Below, one piece after another: positions 1 to 8,390 of a stretch of 20,000 bases of DNA. The position numbers were made by a program, and so were the translations under genes. Within the stretch, counting starts at the first letter, position 1; every line of letters starts with the position of its first letter. The stretch is from Glandiceps talaboti (Eukaryota > Hemichordata > Enteropneusta > Spengelidae), in the NCBI RefSeq assembly GCF_964340395.1, contig NC_135558.1, positions 4,922,501-4,942,500 of the forward strand, given 5' to 3'. The notes beneath the pieces are model-generated. The model saw only the letters and a program-made list of their open reading frames with translations, was not told the DNA's origin and did not search any database.

Positions 1-281
1 TTATAACTCTTTTGTGCAGACATTTAAAACACCTTAACAGTTTACTTTTAGTGGATAGCTTAGATAACAATTATTCATAAAGTCTTAATTATTTTACTCT
101 TCAGTTTAAGGAGAACAATGTGTTTTTTACGGCAAATATTGCTGACACAACATCTTAGGAACAAAACAAATCTCACCATTCCATGACATATTACGACTTC
201 ATATATAACTAAAACAGGTCGCTATGTCTTAGTTCAGGTCAAGTCACCTTTTTAAGTATGGTTCCGACATGGTATACTATC

Positions 282-2349
282 ACGTAATGAGTGTCATTAC
301 GTATTGGGTTAGAGCGTTATTACATATTGGGTTAGTGAAATATATTGAGTTAAGTGTTAAAACATATTGGTTTAGGTTTATTACATATCGGGTTAACATG
401 TTATTACATATTGGGTTAGTATTTCATACTAGTTTAAGGTGTTATTACATATTGGGTTAGTATTACATATTGGGTGAAGGCGTTATTACATATTGGGTTA
501 GTATTACATATTGGGTTAAGGCGTTATTACATATTGGGTTAGTATTACATATTTGGTTAAGGTGTTATTACATATTGGGTTAGTATTACATATTGGGTGA
601 AGGCGTTATTACATATTGGGTTAGTATTACATATTGGGTTAAGGCGTTATTACATATTGGGTTAGTATTACATATTGGGTTAAGGTGTTATTACATATTG
701 GGTTAGTATTACATATTGGGTTAAGGTGTTATTACATATTGGGTTAGTGAAATAAATTGACTTAAGTGTCAAAACATATTGGGTTAGTATTTCATACTAG
801 TATAAGGTATTATTACATATTGGGTTAGTGAAACATACTGTGTTAAGTGATAAAACATATTGGTTTAGGTTTATTACATATTGGGTTAAGATGTTATTAC
901 ATATTGGGTTAGTATTACATATTGGGTTAAGGCGTTATTACATATTGGGTTAGTATTACATATTGGGTTAAGGTGTTATTACATATTGGGTTAGTATTAC
1001 ATATTGGGTTAAGGTGTTATTACATATTGGGTTAGTGAAATAAATTGACTTAAGTGTCAAAACATATTGGGTTAGTATTTCATACTAGTATAAGGTATTA
1101 TTACATATTGGGTTAGTGAAACATACTGTGTTAAGTGATAAAACATATTGGTTTAGGTTTATTACATATTGGGTTAAGATGTTATTACATATTGGGTTAG
1201 TATTACATATTGGGTTAAGGCGTTATTACATATTGGGTTAGTATTACATATTTGGTTAAGGTGTTATTACATATTGGGTTAGTATTACATATTGGGTGAA
1301 GGCGTTATTACATATTGGGTTAGTATTACATATTGGGTTAAGGCGTTATTACATATTGGGTTAGTATTACATATTGGGTTAAGGTGTTATTACATATTGG
1401 GTTAGTATTACATATTGGGTTAAGGTGTTATTACATATTGGGTTAGTGAAATAAATTGACTTAAGTGTCAAAACATATTGGGTTAGTATTTCATACTAGT
1501 ATAAGGTATTATTACATATTGGGTTAGTGAAACATACTGTGTTAAGTGATAAAACATATTGGTTTAGGTTTATTACATATTGGGTTAAGATGTTATTACA
1601 TATTGGGTTAGTATTACATATTGGGTTAAGGCGTTATTACATATTGGGTTAGTATTACATATTTGGTTAAGGTGTTATTACATATTGGGTTAGTATTACA
1701 TATTGGGTTAAGGTGTTATTACATATTGGGTTAGTGAAATAAATTGACTTAAGTGTCAAAACATATTGGGTTAGTATTTCATACTAGTATAAGGTATTAT
1801 TACATATTGGGTTAGTGAAACATACTGTGTTAAGTGATAAAACATATTTGTTTAGGTTTATTACATATTGGGTTAAGATGTTATTACATATTGGGTTAGT
1901 ATTACATATTGGGTTAAGGCGTTATTACATATTGGGTTAGTATTACATATTGGGTTAAGGTGTTATTACATATTGGGTTAGTATTACATATTGGGTTAAG
2001 GTGTTATTACATATTGGGTTAGTGAAATAAATTGACTTAAGTGTCAAAACTTATTGGGTTAGTATTTCATACTAGTATAAGGTATTATTACATATTGGTT
2101 TAGTGAAACATACTGTGTTAAGTGATAAAACATATTGGTTTAGGTTTATTACATATTGGGTTAAGATGTTATTACATATTGGGTTAGTATTACATATTGG
2201 GTTAAGGCGTTATTACATATTGGGTTAGTATTACATATTGGGTTAAGGTGTTATTACATATTGGGTTAGTATTACATATTGGGTTAAGGCGTTATTACAT
2301 ATTGGGTTAGTATTACATATTGGGTTGATTATTACATATTGGGGTGATA
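282..2349 (+). repeat. tandem satellite, about 41-bp monomers in a 288-bp higher-order repeat
   Basis: The basic unit is 41 bp, made of two related halves: ATTACATATTGGGTTAGT (18 bp) and a 23-bp version ending TTAAGGCGTT. From 747 the array is organised in a 288-bp higher-order unit of seven distinguishable monomers (40, 41, 40, 44, 41, 41 and 41 bp). Diagnostic variants are GTGAAATAAATTGAC, GTATTTCATACTAG and GTGAAACATACTGTG. Units start at 747, 1035, 1446, 1734 and 2022. The second is 411 bp, exactly 288 plus three extra 41-bp monomers. The left edge (282-480) carries older, diverged variants. The right edge ends in GGGTGATACAG. Open frames inside it are repeat artefacts. Confidence 0.97.
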
Positions 2350-2876
2350 CAGCGCCCGTCGGATATGCTAACAGGACACCTTTCTGAGGTAGAATCTGCA
2401 ATAAATATCATATAACTCACATTGCAAGGTTAACACCCCCAAAACCACCTCTGGCAACTGGACTACCATGGCTGACTGCATTTTAAACCCTGTTTTGAAA
2501 CACTTAAACAGGGAGAGAGCCATTTTTAAGGGAAAGAAATTTGAGAGAGTGCCACTTTTTATCACGATGGAATTGGGGAGAGTGACATTTTATGTAACAG
2601 TCCCGGCCTGATTTCCCCTACATTACATGGGTAATTACTCAAGGCGCCCTTAGTATTACTATTATTAGTATTGATGAAATTGTGCTCAACAAGCAACCAG
2701 CTTCACTAATTTCCTTAATGCTGCAAATCGTTATAATTGTGTCAACTAAACAATACAAGTATCCCCTTACGAAATGTAAAATATTAAGTGATGTAAGCGA
2801 AACACTCTTAGCTAGAGTTGAAACCTTATATATATAAGTTTAGCATATATAGTTTAGCATTATAAGATTATATTCG
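2350..2876. other. no gene seen; short hairpin only
   Basis: I see no splice-flanked or protein-like frame here. An 8-bp perfect inverted repeat CCCTGTTT/AAACAGGG sits at 2488-2495 and 2506-2513. The stretch around 2595-2660 looks like a decayed dispersed repeat but cannot be assigned. Confidence 0.4.
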
Positions 2877-2877
2877 T

Positions 2878-2878
2878 T

Positions 2879-2929
<51 letters not shown>

Positions 2930-2967
2930 TGTATTTATTTATTTATTTATATATTTATTTATTTATT
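2878..2967 (+). repeat. (TTTA)n microsatellite
   Basis: About 22 copies of TTTA, with single interruptions by TATG and TATA near 2930 and 2950. Confidence 0.97.
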
Positions 2968-3036
2968 CATGCGTGAGTTAATGTTTCAACGATCAAAAGG
3001 TTCTAAAGTCATTTTAACTCCTGTATGTGATACATA

Positions 3037-3119
3037 ATGTATGTATGTATGTATGTATGTATGTATGTATGTATGTATGTATGTATGTATGTATGTATGT
3101 ATGTATGCACGCACGAACG
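3037..3119 (+). repeat. (ATGT)n microsatellite with a degenerate (GCAC) tail
   Basis: About 18 uninterrupted ATGT units, followed by GCACGCACGAACGCGC, which looks like the same array after C/T and G/A transitions. Confidence 0.95.
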
Positions 3120-3838
3120 CGCATATTTTGAAAATGTACATTCTCCCATGTTTATGACATGATTTACTCGTATGTCAGAATACTTATTATTGTATCGCTA
3201 TTATCACTATAAGTAAAATATACTGCTCAGGTTAGGAGTAGTTGCATGTGTCATCCCACTTAAGTAGAAAAACGAAACGAATTGTCATTTAATTTTTCAT
3301 TGGTGAAATATATCCCTACTATTCCAGAAAACCCCCCAGGAAACTCTAGGAATGATCCTTGCCTGTTTGTCCATGTGTCCATTTATGTACAACCGTATCT
3401 CTCACATCTAAAATTTAAGTTAACCAACGCCAAACAAAGCTCGCACACTATTTAAATGGCTGCACTTGTGTTTATGGTGAAAGTCCAGTAAGGGCGGCCA
3501 TACTTAATTCTCATTACCCAACTGACCATACATCAGTCTGTACTTGTTGACAGTTTGGTTAGACATACATGCGTAGATGGACATACATGCGAATGGATTG
3601 TTCCTATAGCCTCCCCCACCTCTGCATGTTTGGGGCTAACATATGAAGTACCAAACAAATTTAAATATTATTTGCATACCATCTGCATGTGTAGTGCTTA
3701 CAAGACATAGGATTAGAATTGTAAAGTAAATTATACAAAAGATGGTCTACAGAGTTAACAAGGAAATAACATAGCAACATAGAAAATATGACAGTAATGA
3801 AATGTCGAATGGAAGAGTTTAAGAAACAAGAGACTTAC
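3120..3838. other. intronic or intergenic stretch with a decayed retroelement-like tail
   Basis: No coding exon was found on either strand. At 3562-3591 GACATACATGCG occurs twice, 18 bp apart. It is followed by TTCCTATAGCCTCCCCCA and a CCCCA/TGGGG stem (3614-3618 with 3631-3635). This order resembles the 3' tail of the element at 7690-7775 and suggests an old interspersed repeat. If the TRAF-like gene continues to the left, this is intron. Confidence 0.35.
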
Positions 3839-3908
3839 CTGGGCTGTGACTATTAGGCTGTCTTGGCTTTCAGTTCCACAGATTTCACATCCTTGAGCAC
3901 CTGGAAGA
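3839..3908 (-). CDS. TRAF-like protein, second coding exon (end of RING finger)
   Basis: Minus-strand exon of 70 bases between acceptor CATTTTAG (3914-3909 region) and donor CAG|GTAAGTCT at 3838. The first base completes the codon split at the end of the upstream exon, giving His48. The remaining 23 codons read LPGAQGCEICGTESQDSLI and then VTAQ. C55-x2-C58 supplies the last ligand pair of the C3HC4 RING, 12 residues after C42; the TRAF2-type spacing is about 11. The other nearby acceptor (CCAG|GTGC) would hit a stop, so this junction is the only one that works. The exon ends in phase 0. Nothing resembling the next TRAF segment (the zinc-finger part with its CxxxGC-type motif) is visible from 1 to 3830 on this strand, so the gene continues past the left edge. 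The intervening intron would be more than 3.8 kb and would include the satellite array. Confidence 0.85.
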
Positions 3909-4029
3909 CTAAAATGACAGTAGTGTATTAACTATATTGATTTGCACTGATGTTGAATGGTTAGCTATATATATATATACTCGGTGAGTATCAATCTGCT
4001 ACGACTTTCTGAATAAATACTAAATGTAT

Positions 4030-4288
4030 CACTATACGAAAAGTCATATTTGACCATTATCTTTCCACCGGGGTAAATCTTGGGCAGAGGATGTGTAAAT
4101 GTGGGTAGTATGAGACGAAGTACCACTTTTGACTTAATTCACCCCCGGTGATCTCTCACCTGGGGGTTGTAGACAGTCAAAAGTGGTACTTCGTCTCGTA
4201 CTACCCCTGGACAGAGATGGTGGTTAGGTGCGTCTCACCTAGGGTAAAAGTTGGGTAAAGGTGGGTAAATTTGACTTTTCGTATAGTG
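4030..4288. mobile_element. foldback MITE with CACTA-like ends and TAT duplication
   Basis: The ends are perfect inverted repeats, CACTATACGAAAAGTC at the left (from 4030) and its complement ending at 4288. A direct TAT flanks both sides (4027-4029 and 4289-4291). A second pair of 29-bp arms, 4105-4133 and 4176-4204, matches at 28 of 29 positions, so the whole 259-bp element folds into one long hairpin. No coding capacity. Termini beginning CACTA with a 3-bp duplication fit the CACTA/EnSpm group, but that assignment is by ends only. It lies in the intron between the two TRAF-like exons. Confidence 0.85.
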
Positions 4289-4291
4289 TAT

Positions 4292-5071
4292 ACTGATATC
4301 AAATACAGATTGCTGGAAAAATAAAGATTCTAAAACAATCAATCATAATTTACCAAATCTGAAAATCTTAACATAGTGTATACGAAAATAGAAGGGTGTT
4401 GTAGTTTAAAGTAGAGTCTGTGGAGTTGTAGCACAAATGACTTCGTTGAAATTAATTATGGACATGTTCTTAATATTTAGCTCCAATTGCTATTATGTTG
4501 CTTTGAGTTTGATAAATTACAATTTACCTATAAGCATACCAAATTTGGCCATTTGGCATTAAAGTTGGAGGTCAAGGTGAAAGGTCAAGTTTTCAATTAT
4601 GAGTAACCATCCTACCAAGAGAACTATTTCCACCAATTTTGATTGAGAGACATGATAAATCGTTCAAATTTAGCACTATTATGCTAATGAGACAAATTAG
4701 TATACACTCTTTGTTACTCCAATGTGATCATGTATTTGAGCATATACAGTAAAGGGGCACTGTCTATGATTTGAGTAGGCCTGGTACCATATATTTTCAT
4801 TTTTTGCATTATTCTGGTTCAAACATGCATTGTTCTAAACCGAGAACACCACTTTACGCCATTGCTTGAAAATATCAAGTTAAAGGTTAGGAGGGCATGG
4901 TTAAGTATGCAAGCTTCAAATTCCATAATGTATGGCATGATTAACTTGCCAATTAAGGGATATAGAATTTATAATAGCTATAGCTCAGAATTCTCATTCC
5001 AACAATTAGGAACAAAACTCTGAAGGTGGTGCCCTTACGGAAGGTATTCAGTTGACATCGATGTTACTTAC
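4292..5071 (-). other. remainder of the intron between TRAF-like exons
   Basis: No exon is visible here. It contains a cluster of three AGGTCA-like hexamers (4569-4587). Just upstream of the donor is a short motif TGCCCTTACGGAAGG (from 5030) that recurs at 15011, so part of this intron derives from dispersed repeats. Confidence 0.5.
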
Positions 5072-5214
5072 TGTAAAATGGCGTCAATACAAGATCGACA
5101 GTATCTATGACCACAAAACGTCTGGACTGGATCTCGTAGAACCATTTTACAATGTGTGCATGTAAACTTTGTTTCCGGAGGTTTTAGAAATATTTTGTTA
5201 GCATAGCCTGGCAT
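5072..5214 (-). CDS. TRAF-like protein, first coding exon (RING finger, first six zinc ligands)
   Basis: Minus-strand exon of 47 codons plus two bases, starting at ATG 5214-5212. The protein begins MPGYANKIF and then shows the TRAF RING pattern: C19-x2-C22, x11, C34-x-H36, x2-C39, x2-C42, with the characteristic core DPVQTFCGHRYCRSC. In TRAF adaptors this domain is a cytoplasmic E3 ligase module acting downstream of TNF-receptor, TLR and IL-1-receptor type signalling. The exon ends in ACA|GTAAGTAA, a strong donor at 5071-5070, leaving a split codon. The next exon supplies its third base and the last two cysteines. The start was chosen because it is the first ATG after a good acceptor and gives the usual short TRAF N-terminus. 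I cannot say which TRAF subclass this is, because the MATH domain is outside the window. The RING assignment is firm; the catalytic role is inferred from the family. Confidence 0.88.
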
Positions 5215-5243
5215 TTTCCACCTTCAACTCTGAAGGTCTGTAC
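5215..5243 (-). other. 5' untranslated part of the TRAF-like gene exon, with splice acceptor
   Basis: The minus strand reads a long pyrimidine tract, CTCTCTCCCTCCAACAG, directly before 5243. This is a textbook 3' splice site, with the AG at 5245-5244. The exon therefore begins at 5243 with 29 untranslated bases before the ATG. At least one non-coding exon and the promoter should lie further right on the minus strand. Confidence 0.7.
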
Positions 5244-5245
5244 CT

Positions 5246-6000
5246 GTTGGAGGGAGAGAGAAGAGAAAATAATCAGATGAGATTATTTTCTTCTAAATGT
5301 ATTACAATTTACCATGCAGGCAGAATACCTCTATACTGAATAATACCCGTAGTGGGCACAATTCATAACTCATGATATCATAAGTTTATCATTTACTGCT
5401 GCAGTAGATGTTTTGGCCTCGCAACAGAGGGCCTCGGTCGCGCTGTAGTTTTGCAATGCAATCCAGTTATTACTCTTCATCATATATAGTAACTATAGCC
5501 TACCAATGCACAGTAAATAGAAGGTGAGTTTAAAAAGTATTAGTATCCATGTTTGACCAAATATAAACCCGAAGTTGTTATTAAGAAATGATAAAAACAT
5601 ATTGTATATTCTAATAATGAAACACATCTGAATAGCTTTATTGTTGGACTGCGGATGATGATGGATAATTCAACGACCCCTTAAAAATTAAGCTGTACCA
5701 ATATGCTGATCAATGTGTTGGGCAGCTCAACGAAAATAAGTGGACACGTCTGAGAGCACTGAAAACGAAATTTTCAAGTACAAGGATCAGATCATCTTTA
5801 TTTTTAGATATACTTTGTGTTCTCTTCCTATGAACAACACAATAAAATATCAGACCAATCTGAAAGGAATTACTCTGTTAAATGTTTTGACCAAACATCT
5901 TCATAATGGACATGGTCTCCCACTTAATTTATGTATTCCCGTGTATTGTTTTCTACAGGATTTGAATTTAAATTTGTTTTTAATTGTTACAATAAAAAAC
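5246..6000. other. no gene seen
   Basis: Apart from the pyrimidine tract of the acceptor at 5244, I see no splice-flanked coding segment. The frame starting near 5740 begins with GTG, not ATG, and is long only because it runs into the microsatellite at 6001. Confidence 0.4.
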
Positions 6001-6184
6001 GTATGTATGTATGTATGTATGTATGTATGTATGTATGTATGTATGTATGTATGTATGCATGGCTGGCAGCTGGCTGGCTGGCTGGCTGGCTGGCTGGATG
6101 CATGCATGCATGCATGCACGTACGTATGTATGTATGTATGTATGTATGTATGTATGTATGTATGTATGTATGTATGTATGCATG
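6001..6184 (+). repeat. compound tetranucleotide microsatellite (GTAT)n(TGGC)n(ATGC)n(GTAT)n
   Basis: Four blocks in sequence: GTAT to about 6056; TGGC from about 6062 to 6096, with a GCAGC interruption; ATGC to about 6118; then GTAT again to 6180. It is free of stops in several frames on both strands, which creates long Met-Tyr-Val-Cys or His-Thr-Tyr-Ile frames with no biological meaning. Confidence 0.97.
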
Positions 6185-6426
6185 CATGTGGTACTTGTTC
6201 TGTATCACCTTTGCACAAGATTTGAAAGAAATGTAGTCACACTCAAGTAAAGGTAATTCTAAAACATCAATGCCACAATTTTAACATAATTATGTCTCTG
6301 AACCAGCAAATACAAAGCTAACTCGTCAAAATCGCATCCCTCTCTGAGCATGGAGGTATGCAATTTACCTCAAAGTTTACAGTTAATACAATATTAGCAG
6401 TATAAGCACGCCTGTTGTAGTACCCA

Positions 6427-6564
6427 ATGGCAGATAGCAGCATTGATTTAAGACGTCAGAATGTATCTGAAGTTTATGAGTCGCCATTTGACGACGTATT
6501 TTCTACTTTCGATGAAATATATGAGCTCTACATGTACAAGCCTCGCGAAAGCAGCGCTATGTGA
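6427..6564 (+). CDS. possible small acidic protein or first-exon fragment (45 codons)
   Basis: A 45-codon ATG-to-TGA frame starting MADSSIDLRRQNVSEVYE, with an acidic aromatic middle (PFDDVFSTFDEIYELYMY) and a basic/serine end. The composition looks far more protein-like than other frames here. A TATAAG sits at 6401, though it is too close to the ATG for a normal leader. The start context is CCAATGG, so G at +4 but no purine at -3. I do not recognise it. The FD..DEIYELY pattern loosely resembles the start of FAR1/MULE-type transposase zinc domains, so it may be a transposon remnant. A chance frame of this length is easily possible. Confidence 0.22.
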   Translation: MADSSIDLRRQNVSEVYESPFDDVFSTFDEIYELYMYKPRESSAM

Positions 6565-7109
6565 AGTGTAAATCCGAACGTTCTGTCGGTAATACCGATT
6601 GGTATTTGTGTCATGTGTCTACTTTCTTTTGTAAATAGAAATGATTTCTTAAAACCAAAACTCACATTCTTTTACCCAAATTTGATTTAAACGATTTGCC
6701 TAATAATATGCACCTTCACATTAGTTATACTACCATCAAGGCAAGCTCTATTATCTAGTAACAATTGGCCTGGCCAATGATAGAGTTGAATACATATTTT
6801 CCTTTTTCATCTTAATTTGGAAACAAACGTTAATCGAATAAACCACTAGCCAATCTTAACATGTGGCCCTTGACAGAAGGATTTGAGGATCATAAGCAGA
6901 AAGGCAAATCCGCAATCTGCATAAGCACAAAGAACCAATACCTAACTGAAAATTGCCATCCAACAACGTCCACAACTATCTTCAAAATAAAATAAAATAC
7001 CGCCAATGGCGTTGTAGCACAGCTGCAGTTTTTAAAAATGTTTAATAAATATGCTAGTCCATGCTAACAATAGGCTAACATTTGCTGAATGACTATCCTG
7101 GTACCTACC
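6565..7109. other. no gene seen; possible decayed repeat
   Basis: AT-rich sequence without credible exons. CTCACATTCTTTTACCCAAA near 6660 faintly recalls the CACATTTTTTGACTCAAATC stretch of the element at 7110-7775, so an older fragment of that family may be present. Confidence 0.3.
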
Positions 7110-7689
7110 CAACCATGTTGCTATCTCTACGATATATGCTATCATTTGGCTGTTGCTATGGGCGTGGTCATGTTGTTAGATATATTTGCATACATTTGTG
7201 TATGTTTTTGTTCACTTGTGTATGAATTCCTGATATTATCTTTGCAATATACGTGATCATTTGGCTGTTGCTATGGGTGCGGTCTTGTTGCTAGGCATAT
7301 TTACATACATTTTGTGAATGTTTATTCAATTGTCTATTAAACCCTGTTGTTATCTTTGGGAAATACACCACCGTTTGGCTGTTGCTATGAGCGTGGTCAT
7401 GGTTGCTAGGGTATTTGCATACATTTTTTGAACATTTACTCAGATGATGTCATAAACAAATCTTACTTTACACCCCTTTAAGAATGTTCCCACCAAATTT
7501 CGCACCAATCTGCCCAGTAGTTTTTGAGTTTAAGTGTTTCGACCAAAAATCACATTTTTTGACTCAAATCACACACCTGTGATGTGATCATTTTGATTTG
7601 AGCAATTTCCCAGCTAGACACCCAAGGTAATGGCCCACCCACCAAATATCATGTTAATCGGTTCAGCAGTTTTTGACTTTAAGTTGTTT

Positions 7690-7735
<46 letters not shown>

Positions 7736-7775
7736 GCCGGCCGATCCCTATGGCACCACTGAACTTCAGTTCAGT
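7110..7775 (+). mobile_element. dispersed element with three 115-bp subrepeats and (CAGA)n tail, copy 1
   Basis: The hallmark TTTGGCTGTTGCTATG occurs at 7145, 7260 and 7374, giving a tandem period of 114-115 bp. After the subrepeats comes a unique body (about 7440-7680), then a (CAGA)n run at 7690-7735, a CCGATCCCTATGGCACC segment and a perfect hairpin ACTGAAC-TTCA-GTTCAGT (7758-7775). A second copy is at 13055-16137. It has no protein-coding frame, so it is a non-autonomous element. The tail order (poly-CAGA, conserved block, hairpin) suggests either a retroposon 3' end or a structured end of a rolling-circle-like element; I cannot decide between them. Boundaries are approximate. Confidence 0.75.
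7690..7735 (+). repeat. (CAGA)n microsatellite inside a dispersed element
   Basis: Eleven CAGA units at a fixed position just before the element's 3' hairpin. It yields artefactual Asp-Arg-Gln-Thr and Leu-Ser-Val-Cys frames on the two strands. Confidence 0.95.
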
Positions 7776-8297
7776 TCTGCTTAAAATCATCAAAAGGGAA
7801 CAACACATGGATAAATGAAGACTATTGGAAGCCAAGTACATCAAATCAAAGGAATAAATCCGTTGCCTATATTGACATTCTGCCAATCTGCAGCGACAGC
7901 ATCACATATATTGAAAATATAGATGTGATTTGCTCAAGCTTCAATCGTTGTTCCATCTTTAACGTGTAAGATCTGTTCATCTACAGTGTCACGCTCATAC
8001 AGTGAAGACTTTACTGATGCTACAAACATCGACCAATCTGTTGGTTAGCTCTATTAAGCCACCTATCAAATAAAATAAAATATATAACCCCAAAAGGTGA
8101 ATTTAGCAGTTAACAATATAATATAGTATGGAATATAGCATTTCAATAATGTGTGTAGGAACAAAAATGTAATAGTTTTGCCCTTAAAATCTAATCAGTT
8201 CTTGTCACTAAGATTGCATTCAATTGTATATTTTTGTCTGTCTGTCGGCTACTTTTTATACGTAATAATTTCAAAAGCTTTAAATATCTTTACTTAC
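7776..8297. other. no gene seen
   Basis: AT-rich; only a short TGTCTGTCTGTC run near 8236 stands out. Confidence 0.4.
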
Positions 8298-8390
8298 CTT
8301 TCTTAAAGCAATAAATTGTGTCTCTCAACAGAAGCTTTCCACATCTTAGTAATTGTCTGGTAACTAACACAGAACACTTTATCTTCTTTT
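8298..8390 (-). other. candidate 5' UTR exon for the TRAF-like gene
   Basis: On the minus strand a 93-base segment is bounded by an acceptor-like CAATTTAATTCAG (AG at 8392-8391) and a near-perfect donor AAAG|GTAAGTAAAG at 8297. It has no long frame. It contains a 13-codon upstream ORF (ATG TGG AAA ... TAA), which would dampen translation if transcribed. It lies about 3 kb upstream of the acceptor at 5244 on the same strand, so it could be the missing upstream UTR exon. Splice sites alone are weak evidence. Other strong minus-strand donors stand at 10258 (CAAG|GTAAGTTT) and 8880 (GTGAGTAATT). Confidence 0.22.

Noticed and set aside
269-460. 63-codon plus-strand frame
   Set aside because: It lies in the 41-bp satellite and merely translates the repeat.
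282-2349. CRISPR-like direct repeats
   Set aside because: The units are contiguous variants of one monomer with no unique spacers, in a genome with spliced animal genes.
2368-2565. 65-codon minus-strand frame
   Set aside because: No splice support or zinc-binding pattern, and does not match the next TRAF segment expected; chance length.
5740-6250. Overlapping long frames on both strands
   Set aside because: They are created by the stop-free tetranucleotide array; the longest begins at GTG.
7614-7886. Frames over the CAGA run on both strands
   Set aside because: Asp-Arg-Gln-Thr and Leu-Ser-Val-Cys repeats reflect the microsatellite in a dispersed element.
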